This document shows, piece after piece, positions 1 through 5,498 of a DNA stretch of 5,609 nt; the first letter of the stretch is position 1, and the number at the start of each line of letters is the position of its first letter. The translations under genes and the position numbers were made by a program. This stretch comes from an uncultured Alphaproteobacteria bacterium (GTDB lineage Bacteria > Pseudomonadota > Alphaproteobacteria > Rhizobiales > Hyphomicrobiaceae): assembly GCA_937950105.1 (NCBI GenBank), contig CALFEM010000273.1, positions 1-5,609 of the forward strand. Direction: 5' to 3'. The notes under the pieces are model-generated. The model saw only the letters and a list, made by a program, of their open reading frames with translations, did not search any database and was not told the origin of the DNA.

Positions 1-353
1 AGCGCAAGGAGAGCGAGCAGGGACGTTTCACCCTGGTCTTTCTCGCCGCCCCCGACGACCGCCGCCGCGCCGCCGAGGAGACCGCGCCGCTGCTGGAGCT
101 CACCTACAATTGGGACCCTGAGGCCTATACGGGCGGGCGCAACTTCGGCCACCTCGCCTTCGAGGTCGATGACATCTACGCCCTCTGCCAGCGCCTGCAG
201 GAGCGCGGCGTCACCATCAACCGGCCGCCGCGCGACGGCTACATGGCGTTCATCCGCTCCCCCGACGGTATTTCGATCGAGCTGCTGCAGAAGGGGACGC
301 CACTGGCGCCTACGGAGCCGTGGGCCTCGATGCAGAATACGGGGGCGTGGTGA
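1..353 (+). CDS. gloA: Glyoxalase I (lactoylglutathione lyase), VOC superfamily, 5' partial
   Basis: This is the C-terminal part of a glyoxalase I, read from base 3 (116 codons visible, stop at 351-353). The enzyme isomerises the hemithioacetal of methylglyoxal and glutathione to S-lactoylglutathione in the cytoplasm. The visible part contains ELTYNW (visible residues 32-37), FGHLAFEV (48-55) and [11 protein letters not shown] near the end, which closely match bacterial GloA. From the family, Glu32, His50 and the Glu of SIELL should be three of the four metal ligands. The fourth, a His near the N-terminus, lies outside the window, where roughly 35 residues are missing. The short C-terminal tail after the last motif is typical. 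The stop overlaps the likely GTG start of the next gene, which suggests co-transcription. A non-GloA VOC protein is less likely given the ELTYNW match. Fold and family are seen directly; substrate is by analogy. Confidence 0.88.
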   Translation, partial: RKESEQGRFTLVFLAAPDDRRRAAEETAPLLELTYNWDPEAYTGGRNFGHLAFEVDDIYALCQRLQERGVTINRPPRDGYMAFIRSPDGISIELLQKGTPLAPTEPWASMQNTGAW

Positions 354-1654
354 CGCGCGAGGTGGCCCATCCGCTCCGGCCCGCCGGCCGGCGCGTTGCC
401 ATCATCGGCGCCGGCCCGGCCGGGTTGTTCGCGGCCGAACGGCTTGCGACAGCCGGCGTCGCGGTCGACGTCTATGAGCAGATGGCCTCGCCGGCGCGCA
501 AGCTGCTGATGGCCGGGCGCGGCGGTCTGAACCTCACCCATTCCGAGCCGATCGACCGTTTTCTGTCGCGCTACAGTGAGCGGGTGGAACCGCTGGCCGC
601 GAGCCTTCACAGCTTCCCGCCCGAGGCGCTGATCGGCTGGGCCGAAGGGCTCGGACAGGAAACCTTCATCGGCTCCAGCGGTCGCGTCTTCCCGAAGGCG
701 ATGAAGGCGTCGCCGCTGCTGCGGTCTTGGCTGCGCCGGCTCGACGCGCTGGGCGTGCGGCTGCACCTGCGCCACCGGCTGACCGGCTTCGATGCCGCTG
801 GACGCCCGGTCATCGAACGCCTGAGCGATGGCCTCAAGGGCGCCGCCAAGGCCGATGCCGTGCTGCTCGCCTGCGGCGGCGCGAGCTGGCCGCGTCTCGG
901 CTCGGACGGAGCCTGGGTCGCCCTGCTCGAACGGCTCGGCGTGGCAGTGACGCCGCTTACGGCCGCCAACTGCGGCGTCAGAATCGCGTGGTCGAAACCG
1001 CTCATCGAGCGGTTTGCCGGGGCACCGCTGAAGCGTCTGGTGATCGACATTGCGGGCGAGCGCTATGCCGGCGAGGTCGTCGTGACGCGCGCCGGCCTCG
1101 AAGGCGGCCCTATCTATGCGGCCGGGCCGCTGCTGCGCCGCCTGCTCGCCACGTCCGCGCCCGGCGGAGTGCCCATTACCCTCGATCTGCGCCCGGACCT
1201 CGAGGCGAACGATCTCGCCGACCGCCTCGGCCGCCCGCGCGGCAAGCAGTCGACCTCGAACTGGCTGCGCAAGGCCGCCAACCTGCCGCCGCTGGCGATC
1301 GCTCTCCTGCGCGAGGCGACCAGGGGCGGCGCCCTGCCGTCCGACGCCAGCGATCTCGCCGCCCTCATGAAGCACGTGCCGCTGACCGTCACCGGCCTTG
1401 CCGGTCTGGAACGCGCCATCTCCACCGCCGGCGGGGTCGCCCTCGACGGCCTCGACGATTACTTCATGGTGTGTGCGCGGCCCGGCCTGTTCGTGGCGGG
1501 CGAGATGCTCGACTGGGAGGCGCCGACCGGCGGCTACCTGCTGCAAGGCACGTTCGCCACGGCCGCCCGCGCCGCCGACGGCATCCTGCGCTGGCTCGCG
1601 GCCGAACCTGACGGCGCCGACGTGCCGGCGGGGGACGCTGGCGTCGCCGACTGA
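350..1654 (+). CDS. HI0933-like / PP_4765-type FAD-dependent flavoprotein (NAD(P)/FAD oxidoreductase)
   Basis: This is a full-length, 434-residue, probably cytoplasmic flavoprotein. With the start at 350, the FAD-binding Rossmann motif GAGPAG is at residues 20-25, with an acidic residue (Glu43) closing the second strand. [12 protein letters not shown] (56-67) is a hallmark of the HI0933-like family. [15 protein letters not shown] lies mid-protein, and [17 protein letters not shown] (384-400) forms the C-terminal FAD-closing motif. The [10 protein letters not shown] and [14 protein letters not shown] forms point to the PP_4765-type subgroup, whose substrate is not established as far as I know. 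I chose GTG at 350 because it makes a 4-base GTGA overlap with the glyoxalase stop. GTG at 320 or 362 is also possible, and no start has a strong Shine-Dalgarno site. The last ~15 residues are a low-complexity Ala/Gly/Asp-rich tail. Family assignment is firm; start and function are not. Confidence 0.88.
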   Translation: MTREVAHPLRPAGRRVAIIGAGPAGLFAAERLATAGVAVDVYEQMASPARKLLMAGRGGLNLTHSEPIDRFLSRYSERVEPLAASLHSFPPEALIGWAEGLGQETFIGSSGRVFPKAMKASPLLRSWLRRLDALGVRLHLRHRLTGFDAAGRPVIERLSDGLKGAAKADAVLLACGGASWPRLGSDGAWVALLERLGVAVTPLTAANCGVRIAWSKPLIERFAGAPLKRLVIDIAGERYAGEVVVTRAGLEGGPIYAAGPLLRRLLATSAPGGVPITLDLRPDLEANDLADRLGRPRGKQSTSNWLRKAANLPPLAIALLREATRGGALPSDASDLAALMKHVPLTVTGLAGLERAISTAGGVALDGLDDYFMVCARPGLFVAGEMLDWEAPTGGYLLQGTFATAARAADGILRWLAAEPDGADVPAGDAGVAD

Positions 1655-1667
1655 CCGGCGCGACGGC

Positions 1668-1706
1668 GCTCACGTGCAGGCTAACGAATTCGTGAGCAGA
1701 CGTGAG
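1668..1706. repeat. Inverted repeat plus tandem CGTGAG copy upstream of pqqA
   Basis: GCTCACG (1668-1674) is matched by CGTGAGC (1691-1697) as a perfect 7-bp inverted repeat with a 16-base spacer. A further CGTGAG at 1701-1706 starts exactly 10 bases after the one at 1691, about one helical turn. Two small perfect palindromes lie within: CACGTG (1671-1676) and ACGAATTCGT (1684-1693). There is no T-run, so an intrinsic terminator for the flavoprotein gene is unlikely, although the stem could stabilise its 3' end. Regularly spaced half-sites about 100 bases upstream of the predicted pqqA promoter would fit a regulator binding site. That role is inference. Confidence 0.4.
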
Positions 1707-1734
1707 TTGCTGGCGGGGGGCGACATTGCTTATC

Positions 1735-1788
1735 TCTTAGTCAACACGGCGCGCCGAGGCAGGCATGCAAGGCGCCCCGCGACTAAGA
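1735..1788. promoter_or_regulatory. Long dyad (possible operator or structured element) upstream of the pqqA promoter
   Basis: TCTTAGTC (1735-1742) and GACTAAGA (1781-1788) are perfect 8-bp inverted arms. Nested inside are GGCGC (1748-1752) and GCGCC (1772-1776), with GGCATGC at the centre. As DNA it lies just upstream of the predicted -35 element at 1803, where an activator or repressor could bind. As RNA it would only matter if transcription reads through from the flavoprotein gene or starts at an unseen upstream promoter. The arms are seen directly; any function is inferred. Confidence 0.4.
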
Positions 1789-1802
1789 CGAGCTGGATCG
1801 CA

Positions 1803-1831
1803 TAGACACAGAGCGTCTTGGTGGGTATACC
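1803..1831 (+). promoter_or_regulatory. Predicted sigma70-type promoter of the pqq operon
   Basis: TAGACA (1803-1808, five of six matches to TTGACA) is followed after exactly 17 bases by TATACC (1826-1831, four of six matches to TATAAT). This predicts a transcription start near 1838 and a leader of about 44 bases before pqqA. The -10 element sits inside a perfect 10-bp palindrome, GGGTATACCC (1823-1832), which a repressor could use. A small stem, CGGG (1837-1840) with CCCG (1846-1849), would fall at the 5' end of the message. No other promoter of comparable quality was seen between 1655 and 1881. Confidence 0.6.
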
Positions 1832-1868
1832 CTCGGCGGGGTTAGCCCGATCAGAAGGCACCTTTAAC

Positions 1869-1874
1869 AGGAGG
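1869..1874 (+). promoter_or_regulatory. Strong ribosome binding site for pqqA
   Basis: AGGAGG matches the anti-Shine-Dalgarno sequence perfectly and lies 7 bases before the ATG at 1882. It fixes the start of this very short gene. It contrasts with the weak signal before pqqB, consistent with precursor peptide being made in excess over the enzymes. Confidence 0.85.
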
Positions 1875-1881
1875 AAGAAAC

Positions 1882-1971
1882 ATGAAGGTTTGGACGAAGC
1901 CGCAGGTCTCCGAGCAGGAAGTCGGTCTCGAGGTTACGAGCTACCTCCCGGCTGAGATCGACGTCATCTAA
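1882..1971 (+). CDS. pqqA: PqqA, PQQ precursor peptide (29 aa)
   Basis: This short gene encodes the peptide whose glutamate and tyrosine side chains are cross-linked and excised to form PQQ. The translation starts MKVWTKPQ, carries the core GLEVTSY (residues 15-21) and ends in PAEIDVI before TAA at 1969-1971. The E-V-T-x-Y core matches known PqqA peptides, so Glu17 and Tyr21, three residues apart, are the predicted PQQ donors. The Trp-containing N-terminal part and the C-terminal tail act as leader and follower regions recognised by PqqD and PqqE. Twenty-nine residues fits the longer alphaproteobacterial form rather than the 23-24-residue enterobacterial/pseudomonad form. The start is fixed by AGGAGG 7 bases upstream. 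The predicted promoter precedes the gene and two hairpins follow it, which suggests separate, high-level expression. Confidence 0.96.
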   Translation: MKVWTKPQVSEQEVGLEVTSYLPAEIDVI

Positions 1972-1986
1972 TGATGTCGACAAGCT

Positions 1987-2003
1987 CGCTCACCTGGTGA
2001 GCG
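1987..2003 (+). other. Short hairpin in the pqqA-pqqB spacer
   Basis: CGCTCAC (1987-1993) pairs with GTGAGCG (1997-2003) around a 3-base loop, 15 bases after the pqqA stop codon. It lies just before a longer hairpin at 2012-2038. Together they could block 3' exonucleases and stabilise a short pqqA message. Its arms resemble the GCTCACG/CGTGAGC repeat at 1668-1697. Confidence 0.5.
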
Positions 2004-2011
2004 GTTTGGGT

Positions 2012-2038
2012 GCGGCGGTCGATACCCTCGACCGCCGT
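2012..2038 (+). terminator. Strong stem-loop between pqqA and pqqB: attenuator or RNA-processing stem
   Basis: CGGCGGTCGA (2013-2022) and TCGACCGCCG (2028-2037) form a perfect 10-bp GC-rich stem with loop TACCC. A G-U pair (2012 with 2038) would extend it by one. What follows is only moderately T-rich (TTGCCATTTCTG), so it is at best a partial terminator, which suits a stem that lets some transcripts through to pqqB. In Methylobacterium extorquens, a short abundant precursor-gene transcript plus a longer one have been described, and this structure would explain the same pattern here. The stem is seen; the regulatory role is inferred. Confidence 0.65.
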
Positions 2039-2111
2039 TGCCATTTCTGCACCCCTTCATCTGCATGCGAGCGGCGTCGGCGCGCCGCTGAAATCCTCAA
2101 GATGGCATCCC

Positions 2112-3044
2112 ATGATCATCAAGGTTCTGGGATCGGCCGCGGGCGGCGGATTCCCGCAATGGAATTGCAACTGCCGCAACTGCGCCGATGTGCGCGCGGG
2201 CAAGCCGGGCTTCCGGCCACGCACGCAATCTTCCCTTGCCGTCAGCCGTGACGGCACCGACTGGGTTCTGCTCAACGCCTCGCCCGACCTGCGCCAGCAG
2301 ATCAATGCGACGCCGGAACTCGGCTCCCGCGCCAACGGTGGACTGCGCAATTCACCGATCAAGGCCGCCGTGGTGACGAACGGCGACGTCGACCACATCT
2401 CCGGCCTCATCAACCTGCGCGAAATGGAACCGCTGGCGGTCTACGGCACCGATCGCGTGCTCTCGACCATCGCCGCCAACTCGATCTTCAACGTGCTCGA
2501 CGCCGGCAAGGTCAAACGCCGCGAGCTGGCGCTCGATACGCCGACCGAGCTGCATGGCGCCGACGCCGCGCTCGGCCTCACCATCACGGCGTTCGCGGTA
2601 CCGGGCAAGATCGCCTTGTATCTCGAAGATGCGAGCCAGGGCGCCAACTTCGGCTCGACCGCAGGCGACACCATCGGCCTCGAGGTCAAAGATCCCGCAA
2701 CGGGCAAATCGTTCCTCTATATTCCGGGCTGCGCCGAGGTCGACGCGAAGCTCGCCGCGCGGCTCAAGGGCGCGAGCCTCGTGTTCTTCGACGGCACGCT
2801 CTACACCGACAACGAGATGATCGACGCCGGATTGATGCCGAAGACCGGGGCCCGCATGGGCCACATCTCGATCTCGGGGCCGGATGGCTCGGTCGCGGCG
2901 CTGGGCAAGCTCGACGTCGCCCGCAAGATCTACGTGCATATCAACAACTCGAACCCCGTCCTCGACGAGAACTCCGAGGCCCGTCGCGCCACCGAGGCCG
3001 CGGGCTGGGAAGTCGGCTACGACGGCATGGAGGTGCGCCTGTGA
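2112..3044 (+). CDS. pqqB: PqqB, metallo-beta-lactamase-fold hydroxylase of PQQ biosynthesis
   Basis: This 310-residue protein matches PqqB in length and motifs. PqqB has a metallo-beta-lactamase fold and has been reported as an iron-dependent hydroxylase acting on the cross-linked Glu-Tyr product after excision. The N-terminus MIIKVLGSAAGGGFPQWNC (1-19) is diagnostic and leads into the zinc-binding CxCxxC (Cys19, Cys21, Cys24). The metal-site loop is TNGDVDHISGL (89-99), a PqqB variant of the classical HxHxDH motif that keeps Asp94 and His95. Further conserved stretches are FFDGTLYTDNEM (225-236), MGHISISG (249-256) and HINNSNPVLDENS (276-288). I chose ATG 2112 because homology begins exactly there; the upstream Shine-Dalgarno signal is weak. 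No signal peptide is seen, so it is cytoplasmic. Its stop overlaps the pqqC start. Confidence 0.97.
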   Translation: MIIKVLGSAAGGGFPQWNCNCRNCADVRAGKPGFRPRTQSSLAVSRDGTDWVLLNASPDLRQQINATPELGSRANGGLRNSPIKAAVVTNGDVDHISGLINLREMEPLAVYGTDRVLSTIAANSIFNVLDAGKVKRRELALDTPTELHGADAALGLTITAFAVPGKIALYLEDASQGANFGSTAGDTIGLEVKDPATGKSFLYIPGCAEVDAKLAARLKGASLVFFDGTLYTDNEMIDAGLMPKTGARMGHISISGPDGSVAALGKLDVARKIYVHINNSNPVLDENSEARRATEAAGWEVGYDGMEVRL

Positions 3045-3820
3045 GTGATCGCCGGACCAATACCGCAGACACCCGGCCGATGCTGAGCCGCGCCGAGTTC
3101 GAGGCCGCAGTGCGCGCGGTCGGCCCGGATCGCTATCACGACCTGCATCCGTTCCATAAGTTGCTGCACGGCGGAAAGCTGAACAAGGGCCAGGTTCAGG
3201 CGTGGGCGCTCAATCGCTACTGCTATCAGTCGGCGGTACCGCGGAAGGACGCGGCACTGATGAGCCGCTGCCACGATCGCGAACTGCGCCGCGAGTGGAT
3301 GCACCGCATCCTCGATCATGACGGCTCGGGCCCCGACGAGCCGGGTGGCATCGAGCGCTGGCTGGTGCTGACCGACGGCCTTGGCCTCGACCGGGATTAC
3401 GTCGTCAGCCGCAAGGGCGCGCTCGCCGCCACCAAGTTCGCCGTCGAAGCGTATGTGAACTTCGTGCGGGAGCAGCCGCTCACCATCGCGGTCGCCTCCT
3501 CGCTCACCGAGCTGTTTGCGCCGAAGATCCACAAGGAGCGCATCTCCGGCATGCTCGAAGGCTATGATTTCATCGACGACAAGGTGATGGCCTATTTCCG
3601 CCGCCGCCTCGATCAGGCGCCGCGCGACGCCGACTTCGCGCTGAACTACATCCTCGATCACGCGGCGACGCGCGAGGAGCAGGAAGCGTGCGTCGATGCC
3701 GTGCGCTTCAAATGCGATGTGCTGTGGGTGCAGCTCGACGCGCTGCATCACGCCTACGTCGAGCCGGGCAACATCCCGCCCGGCGCGTTTCGCCCCGAGG
3801 GCGGATCGGAGGGCATGTGA
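3041..3820 (+). CDS. pqqC: PqqC, pyrroloquinoline-quinone synthase
   Basis: PqqC is a cofactor-free oxidase that performs the last step of the pathway: ring closure and oxidation of AHQQ to PQQ by molecular oxygen. This copy has 259 residues, against about 250 usual, with slightly extended N- and C-termini. The family active-site residues can be placed by alignment to the Klebsiella protein: His33 in RYHDLHPFH, Arg89 and His93 in RILDHDGS, His164 in LTELFAPKIH, Tyr185 and Arg188-189 in MAYFRRRLDQA, and Lys224 in VRFKCDVLW. All are present, so it should be active. It starts with GTG at 3041 in a GTGA overlap with the pqqB stop, indicating translational coupling; Met14 (ATG 3080) is a less likely start. 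It is not fused to PqqD, unlike the PqqCD fusion in Methylobacterium. Confidence 0.97.
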   Translation: MSDRRTNTADTRPMLSRAEFEAAVRAVGPDRYHDLHPFHKLLHGGKLNKGQVQAWALNRYCYQSAVPRKDAALMSRCHDRELRREWMHRILDHDGSGPDEPGGIERWLVLTDGLGLDRDYVVSRKGALAATKFAVEAYVNFVREQPLTIAVASSLTELFAPKIHKERISGMLEGYDFIDDKVMAYFRRRLDQAPRDADFALNYILDHAATREEQEACVDAVRFKCDVLWVQLDALHHAYVEPGNIPPGAFRPEGGSEGM

Positions 3821-4122
3821 TGACAGGCACCGCGCAACCGACCCGCCTGATCGTCACCGAGGCGACGCGCATCGTCATTCCGCGCCACATCAAGCTGCGC
3901 CACGACGCCGGGCGCGGGGTGTGGGTGATCCTGGCGCCGGAGCGGGTATTCAGCCCCGATCCGATCGCCGTCGAGGTGCTGCAGAAGTGCGATGGCCAGC
4001 GCACGGTCGGCGAGATCGCCGACCAGCTCGCGACCGAGTATCAGGCGCCGCGCGCTGACATCCTCACCGATGTCGTCGCCATGCTGCAGGACCTCGCCGA
4101 CAAGGGAGTGGTGAAGTCATGA
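3820..4122 (+). CDS. pqqD: PqqD, PqqA-binding peptide chaperone (RRE domain)
   Basis: PqqD is a small cytoplasmic protein with the winged-helix RiPP recognition fold that binds PqqA and delivers it to PqqE. This copy has 100 residues. Conserved family features are PRHIKLRHD (21-29), [20 protein letters not shown] (35-54), the [15 protein letters not shown] stretch (57-71) and a C-terminal helix ending in LADKGVVKS. The start ATG at 3820 shares one base with the pqqC stop (TGATG) and has GGAGGG at 3808-3813, six bases upstream. A GTG at 3817 is an alternative. Its stop overlaps the pqqE ATG by four bases, which suits equal production of two proteins that form a complex with the precursor. Confidence 0.96.
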   Translation: MTGTAQPTRLIVTEATRIVIPRHIKLRHDAGRGVWVILAPERVFSPDPIAVEVLQKCDGQRTVGEIADQLATEYQAPRADILTDVVAMLQDLADKGVVKS

Positions 4123-5300
4123 ACGAGATCATCACCAAGGAAATCAACACGTCCTCGCACGCGGTCGAGCTGCAGCCGGAGCCGGTCTGCGCGCGCGCCC
4201 CCGTCGGCCTGCTCGCGGAGCTGACGCACCGCTGCCCGCTGCAGTGCCCGTACTGCTCCAATCCGCTGGAGCTCGAGCGCACCAACATCGAACTCTCCAC
4301 GGCCGAATGGCAGGACGTGATGCGTCAGGCGGCCGACCTCGGCATCCTGCAGATCCACCTCTCGGGCGGCGAACCGACCGCACGCAAGGACCTCGAGCAG
4401 ATCGTCGAGACGGCGGCGAAGGCCGGGCTCTACCAGAACCTGATCACCGCCGGCGTGCTGTTGACGAAGGAGCGGCTGCAGAAGCTCGCCGACCTCGGCC
4501 TCGATCACGTGCAGCTCTCGATCCAGGATGTCGATCCGGAGAATGCCGACCGCATCGCCGCCTACAAGGGCGGCTCGGCGAAGAAGCGGGAAGTGGCGCG
4601 CTGGGTGAAGGACCTCGGCCTGCCGCTGACCATCAACGCGCCGATGCATCGCCAGAACATCCACTCGATGAAGGCGATCATCGACTATTCCGTCGAGGTC
4701 GGCGCCGGCCGCCTCGAGGTGGCGCACATTCAATATTACGCGTGGGCTTTGAAGAACCGCGCCGCGTTGATGCCGACGCTGGAGGATTTCCAGCGCACCG
4801 CCGAGATCGTCGAGGAAGCCAAGGAACGCCTCAAGGGTATCCTCGTCATCGACTTCGTCGTGCCGGATTACTACGCCAAGTATCCGAAGCCCTGCATGGG
4901 CGGCTGGGGCCGCGGCGTCATGAACGTGACGCCCTCGGGCAGGGTCCTGCCGTGCCACGCGGCGGAATCGCTTCCGGGCTTCACCTTCGACAACGTCCGT
5001 GATCGCAAGCTCGCCGACATCTGGCTCAATGGCGACGCCTTCCAGAAGTATCGCGGCACGAGCTGGATGAAGGAGCCCTGCCAGAGCTGCCCGCGCAAGG
5101 AGAAGGACTACGGCGGCTGCCGCTGCCAGGCCTTTGCGCTGACGGGCGACGCGACCAACACCGATCCGGCCTGCTCGCTTTCGCCGATGCACCAGGACTG
5201 GGCCAAGGTGGCAGCGCTCGAGAGCCACACCAGGCCGCCGGAATTCGTCTATCGCCGCATGGGCAAGGGCGGGACGACGCCGCATATGAGCGAAGGCTGA
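4119..5300 (+). CDS. pqqE: PqqE, radical SAM/SPASM PqqA cross-linking enzyme
   Basis: PqqE uses S-adenosylmethionine and iron-sulfur clusters to form the carbon-carbon bond between the Glu and Tyr side chains of PqqA, the first committed step. This 393-residue protein begins with a radical SAM domain: CPLQCPYC (39-46) supplies Cys39, Cys43 and Cys46 for the SAM cluster, and SGGEP (82-86) helps bind SAM. The C-terminal SPASM domain has Cys259, Cys279, Cys321, Cys324, Asp330, Cys334, Cys336 and Cys352. These keep the same spacing as the auxiliary-cluster ligands of Methylobacterium PqqE (constant offset of 11), including the unusual Asp ligand. All key residues are intact. ATG 4119 overlaps the pqqD stop (ATGA). 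The ~25 residues before the core are longer than in many homologues but start at the coupled codon. Cytoplasmic; last gene of the operon. Confidence 0.98.
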   Translation: MNEIITKEINTSSHAVELQPEPVCARAPVGLLAELTHRCPLQCPYCSNPLELERTNIELSTAEWQDVMRQAADLGILQIHLSGGEPTARKDLEQIVETAAKAGLYQNLITAGVLLTKERLQKLADLGLDHVQLSIQDVDPENADRIAAYKGGSAKKREVARWVKDLGLPLTINAPMHRQNIHSMKAIIDYSVEVGAGRLEVAHIQYYAWALKNRAALMPTLEDFQRTAEIVEEAKERLKGILVIDFVVPDYYAKYPKPCMGGWGRGVMNVTPSGRVLPCHAAESLPGFTFDNVRDRKLADIWLNGDAFQKYRGTSWMKEPCQSCPRKEKDYGGCRCQAFALTGDATNTDPACSLSPMHQDWAKVAALESHTRPPEFVYRRMGKGGTTPHMSEG

Positions 5301-5321
5301 CCGCCGGGGGGCAACCCGCAA

Positions 5322-5346
5322 TCCTGATGTTTGATTTTCATCAGGA
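5322..5346 (+). terminator. Hairpin after pqqE, possible operon terminator
   Basis: TCCTGATG (5322-5329) and CATCAGGA (5339-5346) are perfect 8-bp arms around a 9-base T-rich loop, 21 bases after the pqqE stop. The sequence after the stem (ATTCAGTTC) has only scattered Ts, so it is a weak intrinsic terminator at best. Position and symmetry still make it the best candidate for the pqq operon end. Confidence 0.5.
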
Positions 5347-5377
5347 ATTCAGTTCATGGACGGTTCAGACGGCGCTT

Positions 5378-5407
5378 GCTAGACATCGCACTGTGTCGCG
5401 GTCTAGC
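5378..5407. promoter_or_regulatory. Inverted repeat upstream of the cytochrome c gene, possible operator/promoter
   Basis: GCTAGAC (5378-5384) and GTCTAGC (5401-5407) are perfect 7-bp arms 16 bases apart. CGC (5387-5389) and GCG (5398-5400) extend the symmetry inward. The left arm overlaps TAGACA (5380-5385), the same -35-like hexamer as in the predicted pqqA promoter. The -10 candidate 16 bases on (TCTAGC) is poor. A regulated promoter for the cytochrome gene is possible but not secure. Confidence 0.35.
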
Positions 5408-5480
5408 TCAGGACTGTTGCCTCGGGAGGGGCTTAAGGTCTATCCGTCTCCCGCGATAGGTTGGTCCCCACACGGGTTCT

Positions 5481-5485
5481 AGGAG
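5481..5485 (+). promoter_or_regulatory. Ribosome binding site of the cytochrome c gene
   Basis: AGGAG at 5481-5485, continuing as AGG to 5488, lies 7 bases before an in-frame GTG at 5493 and 13 bases before the ATG at 5499. It shows that translation begins here but leaves the exact start codon open. Confidence 0.6.
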
Positions 5486-5498
5486 AGGAATAGTGACT

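Noticed and set aside
239..1546. A long open frame (435 codons) on the minus strand across the flavoprotein gene
   Set aside because: It is the antisense shadow of a strongly conserved + strand gene. Its Arg/Gly/Ala/His-rich translation matches no family I recognise, and such frames are expected in high-G+C DNA.
1668..1697. Intrinsic terminator for the upstream flavoprotein gene
   Set aside because: The stem is only 7 bp with a 16-base loop and no T-run follows, so intrinsic termination is unlikely. It is kept as an inverted repeat of unknown role.
1715..1729. Possible sigma54 (-24/-12) promoter in the G-run followed by TTGC
   Set aside because: The GG and GC are correctly spaced, but the rest of the -24 element (TGGCAC) is replaced by Gs. 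The match comes from a G tract and is weaker than the sigma70-type candidate at 1803-1831.
1971..2000. ATG overlapping the pqqA stop (TAATG) as a possible second peptide gene
   Set aside because: It gives only nine codons before TGA, has no separate ribosome binding site, and carries no PqqA-like core.
1997..2251. An 84-codon + strand frame spanning the pqqA-pqqB spacer and the pqqB start
   Set aside because: It begins inside the hairpin region, has no ribosome binding site and runs out of frame through the conserved PqqB N-terminus.
4041..5321. A long minus-strand open frame (426 codons) across pqqE
   Set aside because: It lies antisense to a fully intact PqqE with all cluster ligands. The translation is low-complexity and shows no recognisable domain.
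5432..5465. Second promoter candidate before the cytochrome gene (TTAAGG with a GATAGG-like -10)
   Set aside because: Both hexamers match consensus at only about three of six positions, so it is not distinguishable from background.
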